Assembly: GCF_030295425.1 (NCBI RefSeq)
Contig: NZ_AP027081.1
Location: forward strand, 1,178,001-1,242,000
DNA: 64,000 bases
Direction: 5' to 3'
Source: Mesoterricola sediminis
GTDB taxonomy: Bacteria; Acidobacteriota; Holophagae; Holophagales; Holophagaceae
Positions 1 through 7,605 of the stretch are shown here, one piece after another. Both the position numbers and the translations under genes were made by a program. Position 1 is the stretch's first letter; every line of letters begins with the position of its first letter. Under the pieces are notes generated by a model. That model ran no database searches and was not told the origin of the DNA. It saw only the letters and a program-made list of their open reading frames with translations.

Positions 1-14
1 ACGAAGGGGTTCAT
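1..14 (-). CDS. Start of a gene running off the left edge
   Basis: An ATG on the minus strand (positions 14-12) is preceded at 23-28 by a GGGAGG ribosome-binding site with 8 nt spacing, and continues as Met-Asn-Pro-Phe before the window ends. Only four codons are visible, so no product can be named. The gene lies downstream of and in the same direction as the LysR gene at 109-1047. A copy of the sequence that precedes that LysR gene lies upstream of it (68-111), which suggests it is a regulatory target. The call rests only on the ribosome-binding site and context. Confidence 0.45.
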
Positions 15-67
15 GGGGGGGACCTCCCGGATCTGGACGCATCCAGGATCGGTTCCCCGTAAGCTCA

Positions 68-111
68 CCAAAAGGCATTATTTATTCAAAGGTGAACACC
101 AAAAGTGGTCA
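68..111. promoter_or_regulatory. Left copy of a 44-bp inverted repeat flanking lysR
   Basis: This copy matches 1063-1106 in inverted orientation: a 16-bp block with one mismatch, a 9-bp unmatched spacer of identical length, and a 19-bp block with two mismatches. The 19-bp block (93-111) is pseudo-palindromic, TGAACAC-N5-GTGGTCA. It overlaps the stop codon of lysR and lies upstream of the gene that begins at 14. The simplest reading is a LysR operator/promoter shared by the two sites. Confidence 0.6.
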
Positions 112-1047
112 TGCGCCGCGCTTGCCGCAGCCCTTGCGGCCGGCAGGAGAGGCGCACCAGCGTGCGACCTGGTGCTTCATGAGGTCGGCGAAGGCCCTGG
201 CCACGGGGGTGAGGGGCACGTCCACCCGTGTGATGAGGCCGATGTCGCTGGGGGGCGGGGGGTCCTGCAGGGCCACCGCCCGGATCCCCTGGGTTTCCGG
301 GCAGTCGAGCAGACCCATGGGCATGAAGGTGATGACATCCGTGTTGCGCACGAGGCTCAGGGCCGAAAGGACGGATTCGCACTTGAGGATGCGGGCGGGG
401 GCAGGCAGGCCGGCCTCGCTGAAGTACCCGAGGAGGCGCGTGCCCAGGCCGTGGGTGCCGAAGCTGGTGGCGAGCCACTCCTGGTCCTGGAGGTCCTTGA
501 GGCGGCGGGCGCCGGCGCAGGGGTGGCCCTCCCGCAGGACCACGGCGTTGGAGGCCCTGAACCAGTGTTCGAAGGCCAGGTCCTCACCCACGGCCTCCCC
601 GGCGATGACGAGCACGCCGAAATCCAGGTGGCCCTGGCGGACGCCCGGAAGGGCGATCCCCTCCAGGCCCTCCACCACGTGCAGTTTCACGTGCTTGAAG
701 GTGCGCCGAAAGGCGGCCACGGCGTGGGGCAGGACGGTCAGGGCCACCAGGGGGGTGACGCCCACCGCCACGCTCCCTTCATCGGCGCCCTTGGCCTGCT
801 GGATCTCGGCCCGGGCGAGGGCCGCCTGGCGGAGCATCAGGTCAGCCCGGGCCAGCAGGCGCCTGCCGTCCACCGTGAGCTGGATCCCTCGCACGCTGCG
901 GTGGATCAGGGCGGTGTCCAGGTCCTGTTCCAGTTCCTTGAGGGCCTTGGTGAGGGCGGACTGGGACAGGGACATGCGGCGGGCGGCGGCCCGGATGCTT
1001 CCCGTTTCCACGGCCGCGCGGAAGGCCTCGAGTTGGTGGAGCTTCAT
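109..1047 (-). CDS. LysR family transcriptional regulator
   Basis: A 312-residue protein of normal LysR length. The N-terminus (about residues 1-60) is the winged helix-turn-helix, with the family pattern LxxFxAAVETGSxRAAARRMSLSQSALTKALKELE; the remainder is the two-lobed effector-binding domain. It is divergent from an MFS transporter-porin-hydrolase run, the usual arrangement for a LysR protein that senses a small acid and controls its uptake genes. The start is supported by AGGAGG just upstream (minus strand) and by the HTH beginning at residue 4. A 44-bp inverted repeat encloses the gene exactly, with the right arm 16 bp before the start codon and the left arm over the stop codon. The ligand is not evident from sequence. 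Confidence 0.93.
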   Translation of the reverse strand: MKLHQLEAFRAAVETGSIRAAARRMSLSQSALTKALKELEQDLDTALIHRSVRGIQLTVDGRRLLARADLMLRQAALARAEIQQAKGADEGSVAVGVTPLVALTVLPHAVAAFRRTFKHVKLHVVEGLEGIALPGVRQGHLDFGVLVIAGEAVGEDLAFEHWFRASNAVVLREGHPCAGARRLKDLQDQEWLATSFGTHGLGTRLLGYFSEAGLPAPARILKCESVLSALSLVRNTDVITFMPMGLLDCPETQGIRAVALQDPPPPSDIGLITRVDVPLTPVARAFADLMKHQVARWCASPAGRKGCGKRGA

Positions 1048-1062
1048 GGGGCCCCCTCCTGG

Positions 1063-1106
1063 TGAACACTTTTGGTGGTCATTCTACCCAAAATTATGCC
1101 TTTTGG
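1063..1106. promoter_or_regulatory. Right copy of the 44-bp inverted repeat; lysR/MFS operator region
   Basis: This is the inverted counterpart of 68-111. It contains the pseudo-palindrome TGAACAC-N5-GTGGTCA at 1063-1081 and the conserved 16-bp block at 1091-1106. It sits between the divergent lysR and MFS genes, where LysR proteins normally bind to control themselves and the divergent operon. The five central bases are TTTTG here and CAAAA in the other copy, so the centres are inverted while the outer arms keep the same orientation. Confidence 0.6.
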
Positions 1107-1247
1107 GGTCCGGGGGCGGAGCCCATACTTCCCCATCGAACCGGACAAGCATGGGCGCACGGACGCCCCAACGTAGGGGCCCCACCCCCTGACCTGGGGG
1201 GTGCGCATGGGCCTTGGCCTCCACCTGATCCAACCCAGGAGCGATCC

Positions 1248-2678
1248 ATGTCTCACCTGCCGCAAGCTGCCGCAATGCCGGCCGGGGGCACCGGGAAGGG
1301 ATACGTTTGCCCCCCCAGCGTGCTGTTCGGGATGTGCATCGCCGTTTCCATCTATTGGCTCTTCGCCCTGTCCATGAATCCGCTGGTGCCGAGCATCGCC
1401 CGGGACCTCCACCTGCCCCTGGGCGTGGCGGACCCCAACCTGGCCCTGGCGGTCAGCTTGGCTGGATTGACGGCGGGCATCTGCATCATGCCCATGGGGG
1501 GGCTGGCCGACCAGTTCGGGCGCATCCGCCTGACCCGGATCGGCCTGGGCGTGGGCCTGGTCGGCGCGTTGCTTTGCGGCCTGGCACCCAGCATCGGGCC
1601 GCTGGTGGCCGGGCGGTTCTTCCTGGGGCTGTCGGCGGCCATCGTCATGCCCGCCACCCTCGGCCTGGTGAAGGTTTATTACGGCGATGCCGAGCGGCCC
1701 CGGGCCATCACGTACTGGTCCCTGGCCACGGCCGGCTGCGCCAGTTTCTCGAGCCTCTTCGGGGGCATCCTGGCCACCCACGCGGGCTGGCGCTGGGCCT
1801 TCCTCCTGGCCGTCCCCTGCATCCTGGGGGCCTTCTTCCTGCTCCGGTCCGCGCCGGAGCGGAAGGCCCCGGCCACGGGCCGGCGGCCCTTCGATGGGGT
1901 CGGGTTCTCGGCCCTCATTCTCGGCCTCCTGGCGCTGAACCTCTTCATCAGCAAGGGCAAGGCCTGGGGCTGGACGAGCCTGCCCACCCTGGGCAGCCTC
2001 GGCCTCTTCGCCCTGATGCTGGCGATCTTCATCCCGAACGAACGGCGCCAGGCCGCTCCCATCGCCGATCTCTCCCTGTTCCGCAGCCGGGCCTTCACCG
2101 GGGCGGTGGTCGCCAACCTGTTCGTCAATTCCCTCCTGGGGGTGCTGGTCGTGATCATGATCTACCTGCAGAAGGGCCGGGGCCTGTCCGCCATGCAGGC
2201 GAGCCTCCTGACCTTGGGCTACGCCTTGGCGGTGCTGGCCCTGCTGCGGGTCGGCGAGAAGGTGGCCCGGATCACCGGCCCCCGCCTGCCCATGATGCTG
2301 GGCGGCCTCAGCCTCATCGGCCTGGTGGTTCCCCTCGCCTGTACGTTCGTTCAGAGCAATGTGCTCTATTTCACCTGGGTCTTCATCGGCCTCGCCTTCC
2401 TGGGCGTGGGGCTGGGCCTCTTCATGACCCCGGCAACGACCCTGGCCATCAACGAGGCGCCCGCGGACAAGGCGGCCCTCGCCGGCGGGATCTTCAAGAT
2501 GGGCAGCTCCCTGGGCGGCGCCTTCGGCATCGCCATCCACCTGGCCATTTTCGGCGCGGTCCTGCAGAGCACCGGCAGCCTCCACGCGGCGGCCCGGACC
2601 AGCATCGCCTTCGGCCTGGTGGCCGCGGTCCTGGCCTGCCTCGTCCCCAGCTTCCTCACCCCCACCCACGCCGCGTGA
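1248..2678 (+). CDS. MFS transporter, DHA2-like (about 14 membrane segments)
   Basis: A 476-residue inner-membrane permease. Motif A follows the second helix (GGLADQFGRIRLTR) and is repeated imperfectly in the second half; the size and spread of hydrophobic segments fit the 14-helix DHA2 branch. The open frame extends further upstream, but the ATG at 1248 is preceded by an AGGAGCG ribosome-binding site and starts just before the first helix, so I chose it. It is the first gene of a run with a porin (23 bp later) and an alpha/beta hydrolase, divergent from a LysR gene. This suggests proton-driven movement of an organic acid or ester controlled by that regulator. DHA2 members are mostly drug exporters, so export cannot be excluded. 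Confidence 0.88.
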   Translation: MSHLPQAAAMPAGGTGKGYVCPPSVLFGMCIAVSIYWLFALSMNPLVPSIARDLHLPLGVADPNLALAVSLAGLTAGICIMPMGGLADQFGRIRLTRIGLGVGLVGALLCGLAPSIGPLVAGRFFLGLSAAIVMPATLGLVKVYYGDAERPRAITYWSLATAGCASFSSLFGGILATHAGWRWAFLLAVPCILGAFFLLRSAPERKAPATGRRPFDGVGFSALILGLLALNLFISKGKAWGWTSLPTLGSLGLFALMLAIFIPNERRQAAPIADLSLFRSRAFTGAVVANLFVNSLLGVLVVIMIYLQKGRGLSAMQASLLTLGYALAVLALLRVGEKVARITGPRLPMMLGGLSLIGLVVPLACTFVQSNVLYFTWVFIGLAFLGVGLGLFMTPATTLAINEAPADKAALAGGIFKMGSSLGGAFGIAIHLAIFGAVLQSTGSLHAAARTSIAFGLVAAVLACLVPSFLTPTHAA

Positions 2679-2701
2679 GTTCCCTTCCCCGAGGAGTCCC
2701 C

Positions 2702-4012
2702 ATGAAGCGCCTTCCCGCCCTCCTGCTCTGCGCCGGCCTGCCCGCCCTGGCCCAGGCCCCCGCGAACCCCCTGTCGATCGCCACCGACGCGTTCTCCGCC
2801 ACCCTCTACGGGCTCCTGGACGCCGGGGTGGGCTACATGCCCCACAGCCTCAACTGGGATGGCACCTTGCCGCCGAGCACCGCGCCGGTGGCCCTGACGG
2901 GCCGCAAGGCGGTCTTCGGCATGTTCGCCGGCGGCGTCTCCCAGTCCCGGTGGGGCATCCGGGCCTCCGCGGACCTGGGCGGCGGCTGGAAGGCCATCGC
3001 CCACCTGGAAGCCTGCCTCGTGGGCACCTCCGGGGTGGTGGGCAACTCCGCCGTCGGCCTGGCCAGCAACACGGCCCTGGGTCCCGGCTGGGCGGGGGAT
3101 TCCGCCGTGAACAACCAGCTCTTCGCCCGCGCCTGCTATGCGGGCGTCAGTTCGGAGCGCTACGGCACCCTCACCTTCGGGCGCAACATCAGCCTGATGA
3201 TGGAGAACGCGGTGGCCTACGATCCCCTCGGCGCGGCCCAGCTGTTCTCGCCCCTGGGCTTCTCGGGCACGTACGGGGGCGGCGGCTCCACGGAGCAGTC
3301 GCGGGTGGACAGCAGCCTGAAGTACAAGGTCAGGCTCGGCGCCTTCAACCTGGGGGCCCTGTACAAGTTCGGCAACGTGGCCGGCGCGCCGGGGGCGCAG
3401 AGCGGGATCCAGGCCAATGCGGGCTACGAGCGGGGCCCCCTGGGCCTCCAGGTCAGCTACCAGGCCTCCCAGGACGCCTTCGCCCTGGGCAGCCCCAACG
3501 GCACCACCCAGCCGCTGGGCACGGTGGTGGCCACGGCCTTCGACACGGCCTCCTGGATGGCGAACCTCAAGTACGGCTTCGGTCCCGTCACCCTGAAGGC
3601 CGGGTACCAGCGCCTCACGTACACGAACCCCAGCCATCCCGTGGAGGACCAGGCCCTGGACAGCCTGTTCTCCGTGCTCATCGCCAAGCCGGTCAACGTC
3701 ACCCGGTACGCCAACGGCGCCCGCAAGCTGAACGTCACGTGGCTGGGCGGGTCCTGGGACGCGACGTCCAGGCTCGTGGTCCAGGCCGCCGTCTACCACG
3801 TCGACCAGAACGATCATTCCGGCGGGAACCCCATCGCCTCCGCCAAGCACGGGACGTCCAGGTACGTGTCGGTGCTCGTGGACTACCGCATCACCCGGCG
3901 GTTCGAGGTCTACGCCGGCCACATGGGCAACGAGGCCTCGGGCGGCATGGCGATCCCGGGCTGCTACACCACCAACGGCCTCACCGGCGTGGGGTTCCGC
4001 TTCGCTTTCTAG
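2702..4012 (+). CDS. Outer-membrane porin (general porin fold)
   Basis: A 436-residue protein with a cleavable signal peptide (MKRLPALLLCAGLPALAQA). The rest alternates polar and hydrophobic residues as in a beta-barrel and ends in Phe (GVGFRFAF), the C-terminal signal for barrel insertion. The opening of the mature protein (ATLYGLLDAGVGY) and the QSRWGIRASADLGGGWKAIAHLE stretch are typical of proteobacterial trimeric porins with 16 strands. It follows the MFS gene by 23 bp with a GAGGAG ribosome-binding site, so the two are probably co-transcribed and carry the same substrate across the outer and inner membranes. Substrate specificity cannot be read from the sequence. Confidence 0.88.
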   Translation: MKRLPALLLCAGLPALAQAPANPLSIATDAFSATLYGLLDAGVGYMPHSLNWDGTLPPSTAPVALTGRKAVFGMFAGGVSQSRWGIRASADLGGGWKAIAHLEACLVGTSGVVGNSAVGLASNTALGPGWAGDSAVNNQLFARACYAGVSSERYGTLTFGRNISLMMENAVAYDPLGAAQLFSPLGFSGTYGGGGSTEQSRVDSSLKYKVRLGAFNLGALYKFGNVAGAPGAQSGIQANAGYERGPLGLQVSYQASQDAFALGSPNGTTQPLGTVVATAFDTASWMANLKYGFGPVTLKAGYQRLTYTNPSHPVEDQALDSLFSVLIAKPVNVTRYANGARKLNVTWLGGSWDATSRLVVQAAVYHVDQNDHSGGNPIASAKHGTSRYVSVLVDYRITRRFEVYAGHMGNEASGGMAIPGCYTTNGLTGVGFRFAF

Positions 4013-4070
4013 ACGGCCCGAACCTCCTGCCCCGCCGGCGCACGCCTGGAAAGGGCCGTGAGGGGAGGGC

Positions 4071-4868
4071 ATGTTCCGGGATCGGATCAGGAGCGAGGGG
4101 ACGGGGCGAGGGCTGGTGTGCCTCCATGGGCTCGGCGGGAGCGGGAAGGTGTGGGAACCGCTCCGCTCCGACCTGGCCCGGGACCATCAGGTCGTTTGCC
4201 TGGATTTGCCGGGGCATGGGGGGACGCCCCTGCGGCAGCCCCGCGTGGACCTGGAGGACCTGGCGGACGCGACGGCGGCGGCGGTGGACCGGTTGGACCT
4301 CCCGGATCCGGTGCTCGTCGGCCATTCCCTGGGCGGGTACATCGCGGCCCTGGCCGTGCGGCGGCACCCCGCCTGCGCCCGGGCCCTCGTGCTGATCGAC
4401 CAGACGTTCCGCCTCGAGGCCCCCCTCCCGCCGGCGGCCCTGGCCGCCGTCGCCCGGGACCCGGAGCCGGTCCTGCGGGTGATGCTCGGCAGCAGGGCCG
4501 CTTCCCCCGCCCAGGGGCGGGCGCGGGTCGCCGAGGCGCTGGCGGTGGGCCCCGAAGTGCTGCTGGGCTACCTGGCGAGCCTGGGGCGCGGGGAGGGGGC
4601 GGAGCTCGCCGCCGGCCTGACCGTGCCCGTCCTGGTCTGCGTCCGGCAGGCGCCCGAACCGGGGTCCCGGGCCTTCCGCGCCTGGATGGCGGCCCAGGGC
4701 CTGGACCGGATACCTCGGGTCGCCGTGGCGGTTTTCGCGGGCGCCGGGCATTGGATCATGCTGGACCGCCCCCGCTCCCTGGCGGGGGCCATCCGGGAAC
4801 TGGAGGCGCGGCTGGCTAGCGCGCCGCGGCCAGGGCCGCCTCGAGGGGGGTCTCCTCGCCGGTGGTGA
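4071..4868 (+). CDS. Alpha/beta hydrolase
   Basis: A 265-residue cytoplasmic alpha/beta-hydrolase-fold protein. The oxyanion-hole motif is LHGLGGSGKVW near residue 19, the nucleophile elbow is GHSLGG near residue 85, and the catalytic His lies in FAGAGHWIM near residue 226. Family members include esterases, enol-lactonases and C-C hydrolases. It follows the porin by 58 bp and is probably the last gene of the LysR-controlled run, so it may act on the imported compound. Its last 53 bp overlap the convergent helicase gene. The exact reaction is unknown. Confidence 0.87.
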   Translation: MFRDRIRSEGTGRGLVCLHGLGGSGKVWEPLRSDLARDHQVVCLDLPGHGGTPLRQPRVDLEDLADATAAAVDRLDLPDPVLVGHSLGGYIAALAVRRHPACARALVLIDQTFRLEAPLPPAALAAVARDPEPVLRVMLGSRAASPAQGRARVAEALAVGPEVLLGYLASLGRGEGAELAAGLTVPVLVCVRQAPEPGSRAFRAWMAAQGLDRIPRVAVAVFAGAGHWIMLDRPRSLAGAIRELEARLASAPRPGPPRGGSPRRW

Positions 4869-7377
4869 GGTTGACGCGCAGGAGCCGGGTCTCGCCATGG
4901 ATGGGGACCACGGAGGCCGCGCGGACGAGCCAGCTGGACACCTTGGGGTCGGTGGGGACGAGGTCCACCATCAGGCCCTTGGGGGTGAACCGCCAGCCCT
5001 TCACGGTGACTTCGTCCGCGCTGCCGACGTCCTCGCGCAGGAGGGCCCGGGAGCCGGGGGCGGGGAGGGTGGCCCAGTCCTCGTCGCCGGCGGGGACGAC
5101 CGCAGCCTGGCGGCAGGCCTTCTGCTTCGTGGCCAGGGTCAGGTCCAGGAGGGCCTGCAGCCCATCGGTGAGTTCCTGGCTCGCGTCGGGGTCGTCCTCG
5201 GCGAAGGCCAGCGCGGTCTCGATCACGTCGGGGAAGGCCTCGATGAGCTGCTGGGTGAGCCGGAGGCTCCCGTGGGCCGCGTCGTAGACGCAGAGGCCGC
5301 TGCAGACGCCCAGTCCGTTGGGCCCTTCCTGGGTATAGAACTGGCCGAGTCCCAGGTCGCGGGCCGCGATGCCGAACTTGGCGCAGAAGGCCAAGAGGAG
5401 GGCCTGCCCGAGCTCCTCGGTGAGCACGGCGCGGTCGTCGAAGTACCAGCAGACGCCGGTGGTCTCGAAGAACCGGGTCAGGGGGCGCTGGGCCCAGGCG
5501 CAGTCGGGCCCGTACTGGACCTGGAGCCGGGCGCTGCCCCGCTGCTCCGTGAAGCCCACGATGCGCTCGCTGACCTGGACCTCGGCCTCGGCGATGAAAC
5601 CCTCCTCGCTTGCGGTCAGGTTCAGGGTGCCGCCCGTGAACTTGGGGAAGACCTTGCTCTGGAGCGTGGCTTTCGTCGTGACGCGCCTCTCGGGCTTGAC
5701 GCTGATCTCGCCGTTGCGCAGCTTGTATTGGAAGACCCGGTAGGGCCGCCCCATGTAGTAGTAGACCGCCCCCGGGAAGGCCTCGCGCAGGGACTGGGAG
5801 AAGGAGACGCTGCCGAGGGGCTGGAGGTGGGGCCCGCGCTGGAGGCGGATGGCGAGGCTCTTCTCGATGCCGGAGCGGACCGGAAACTCCAGGTGCGGGC
5901 CGCCCTGGGCGCGCTGCTTCAAGGGGTAGAGGTCCTCGGGGACGGCCAGCGACGGGTTCAGCTCGTTGTCCAGGAGGCTGCTGAACAGCTCCGGCAGGTT
6001 GGAGAAGACGCTCCGGTCCACGGCCCGGGGGTCGGCGGCGGAGAGCTCGAAGGCGGCGCACAGGGCGTTGGCGTACTGGACGTAGCGGTTCTCCAGGTAG
6101 AGCCAGCTCTCCTCGACGGGGCGGGCCAGGAAATCCTCGAAGGACTGCCCCCCCGCGGTCGCGAGGCCCCGGTCGTCGACCACCAGGCAGATGCCGTAGG
6201 CCCGCCGCCCGACGCGCCCCGCTCGCTGCCAGAAGGCCTTCATGGAGGCCGGGATCCCGAGCATGACCACGATGTGGAGGTCGCCGATGTCGAGCCCCAG
6301 CTCAAGGGCGCTGGTGGACACCACGCCCAGGAGCTCCCCCTTCTCCATGGCCGACTGGATCATCTTCCGGTCATCATCCTCGTAGCCTGCGCGGTAGGGG
6401 AGGACTGCGGCCCGCTCCAGGCCCTCGGGGGCAGGCTCGTCCTCGGAGCCTTCGGGGGCGCCTTCGGACCGGGAAAGGGCGGAGACGATCTGTTCGACCA
6501 TCTTCCTGGAGTCGGCGAAGGCCAGGAAGCGTCCCGCGCCCTGCTTGAGGAGGGCCCGCAGGAGGCCCACGTGCTGCTCGAAGGCGCCCTTCCCGGCGGG
6601 GCGGAGCAGGAGGAGGGTCCGGCCCGGGCGCCCCGTGCCGTCCGAATCCTGGTCGAAGACGGTCATGGTCCGGCCCGTGAGCTTTTCCAGGAAGGTGCCC
6701 GGATCGCCGACGGTGGCGGTGCTGGCGATGATCTGGCGGAGTGCGCTCACGGCCTGGAGGCGGTGGAGGAGGTAGGCCATGTTGGTGCCGAAGACGCCCT
6801 CGTAGACGTGGGCCTCGTCCAGGACCAGCAGGCGGAGCTCGGCAAGGAACCGCCGGACGGCGGCGTGCTCCAGGTGGCTCAGCATCCAGGCGTGGAGCAC
6901 GTCGGGCGTCATGAGGATCACCGGGTGCTGCTCGAGGAGGGCAGCCCGGCTCGCGGGGGGGACGCTCCCATCGATGAAGGCGCAGGAGAGGCCCAGGGGA
7001 TCGAGCAGCCGCCTCCATTTGTCGAGCTGGTCCTGGATGAGGGCCTTGACCGGGTAGAGCGCCAGGACCCGGGTGCCGGGGCGGCTGAGCACCGCGTGGA
7101 GGGCGGTGGCCATGAAGACGAGGCTCTTGCCTGAGGCCGTCGGGGTGGCGAGGCACAGGTTCTCCCCGGCGAGGCCGGCGGCGATGCCCTCGGCCTGGTG
7201 GGCATACAGCCCCTGGGGGACCTGCTGGGCGAGGAGGGCCCGGAGCCTGGGGTGGAGGCCTTCGGGGAGGGGCCGCACCCGGGCGGGGCAGCCAGGCAGG
7301 GTCACCTCGGCGCAGGGGTCCAGACCCAGGGCCAGGGCGGCGGTTCGGATCGAATCGAGGGATCGGGCAGCATCCAT
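4816..7377 (-). CDS. DEAD/DEAH-box helicase, Hrq1/MrfA-like
   Basis: An 853-residue SF2 helicase. Walker A is TPTASGKS (residues 78-85), motif II is DEAH (187-190), motif III is STAT, and the C-terminal RecA lobe carries STSALELGLDIG and QRAGRVGRR (motifs V and VI). The C-terminal part resembles the DUF1998/MrfA domain found in bacterial Hrq1-like DNA-repair helicases (for example at VCSGLCVYDAAHGSLRL). The four-cysteine zinc cluster normal for that domain is not evident; only scattered Cys remain. MrfA-type enzymes are 3'-5' DNA helicases in mitomycin-lesion repair, so a DNA-repair role is likely. It is transcribed alone, convergent with the hydrolase and tail-to-head with a MutS-like gene. 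Confidence 0.9.
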   Translation of the reverse strand: MDAARSLDSIRTAALALGLDPCAEVTLPGCPARVRPLPEGLHPRLRALLAQQVPQGLYAHQAEGIAAGLAGENLCLATPTASGKSLVFMATALHAVLSRPGTRVLALYPVKALIQDQLDKWRRLLDPLGLSCAFIDGSVPPASRAALLEQHPVILMTPDVLHAWMLSHLEHAAVRRFLAELRLLVLDEAHVYEGVFGTNMAYLLHRLQAVSALRQIIASTATVGDPGTFLEKLTGRTMTVFDQDSDGTGRPGRTLLLLRPAGKGAFEQHVGLLRALLKQGAGRFLAFADSRKMVEQIVSALSRSEGAPEGSEDEPAPEGLERAAVLPYRAGYEDDDRKMIQSAMEKGELLGVVSTSALELGLDIGDLHIVVMLGIPASMKAFWQRAGRVGRRAYGICLVVDDRGLATAGGQSFEDFLARPVEESWLYLENRYVQYANALCAAFELSAADPRAVDRSVFSNLPELFSSLLDNELNPSLAVPEDLYPLKQRAQGGPHLEFPVRSGIEKSLAIRLQRGPHLQPLGSVSFSQSLREAFPGAVYYYMGRPYRVFQYKLRNGEISVKPERRVTTKATLQSKVFPKFTGGTLNLTASEEGFIAEAEVQVSERIVGFTEQRGSARLQVQYGPDCAWAQRPLTRFFETTGVCWYFDDRAVLTEELGQALLLAFCAKFGIAARDLGLGQFYTQEGPNGLGVCSGLCVYDAAHGSLRLTQQLIEAFPDVIETALAFAEDDPDASQELTDGLQALLDLTLATKQKACRQAAVVPAGDEDWATLPAPGSRALLREDVGSADEVTVKGWRFTPKGLMVDLVPTDPKVSSWLVRAASVVPIHGETRLLRVNLTTGEETPLEAALAAAR

Positions 7378-7471
7378 GGGGAACTCGCGGGGCCTTCCGG
7401 GGCCGGGGGAAAGAAGACCGGGGAACGGTCCTGCTGTCGGGGGGATGAACGCCTCAGTATGATGGGTTCGC

Positions 7472-7494
7472 TAACCTTTGGCACGGAAAGGTTA
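7472..7494. promoter_or_regulatory. Inverted repeat upstream of the helicase gene
   Basis: Two perfect 8-bp arms, TAACCTTT and AAAGGTTA, are separated by 7 bp, about 95 bp upstream of the helicase start (minus strand). The A+T-rich arms stand out from the G+C-rich surroundings. It could be an operator or part of a promoter. It has no T-run after it and so is not a clear terminator. Confidence 0.35.
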
Positions 7495-7540
7495 ACCGTG
7501 CAGGCCCAGGTGCGGCCGGCCCCTGCAGGATAGGGCCGAC

Positions 7541-7568
7541 CGCGCGACAGGGGCTGTCCTGGCGCGCG
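7541..7568 (-). terminator. Hairpin after the MutS-like gene
   Basis: Two 11-bp arms with one mismatch (CGCGCGACAGG and CCTGGCGCGCG) enclose a 6-nt loop, 38 bp past the stop codon of the MutS-like gene. The stem is strong but no U-tract follows in the direction of transcription, so it is a terminator candidate only. The rest of the gap at 7378-7605 shows no gene. Confidence 0.35.
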
Positions 7569-7605
7569 GGGGATTCCACCTGGAATCGGATCCCACGTTT
7601 GGTTT

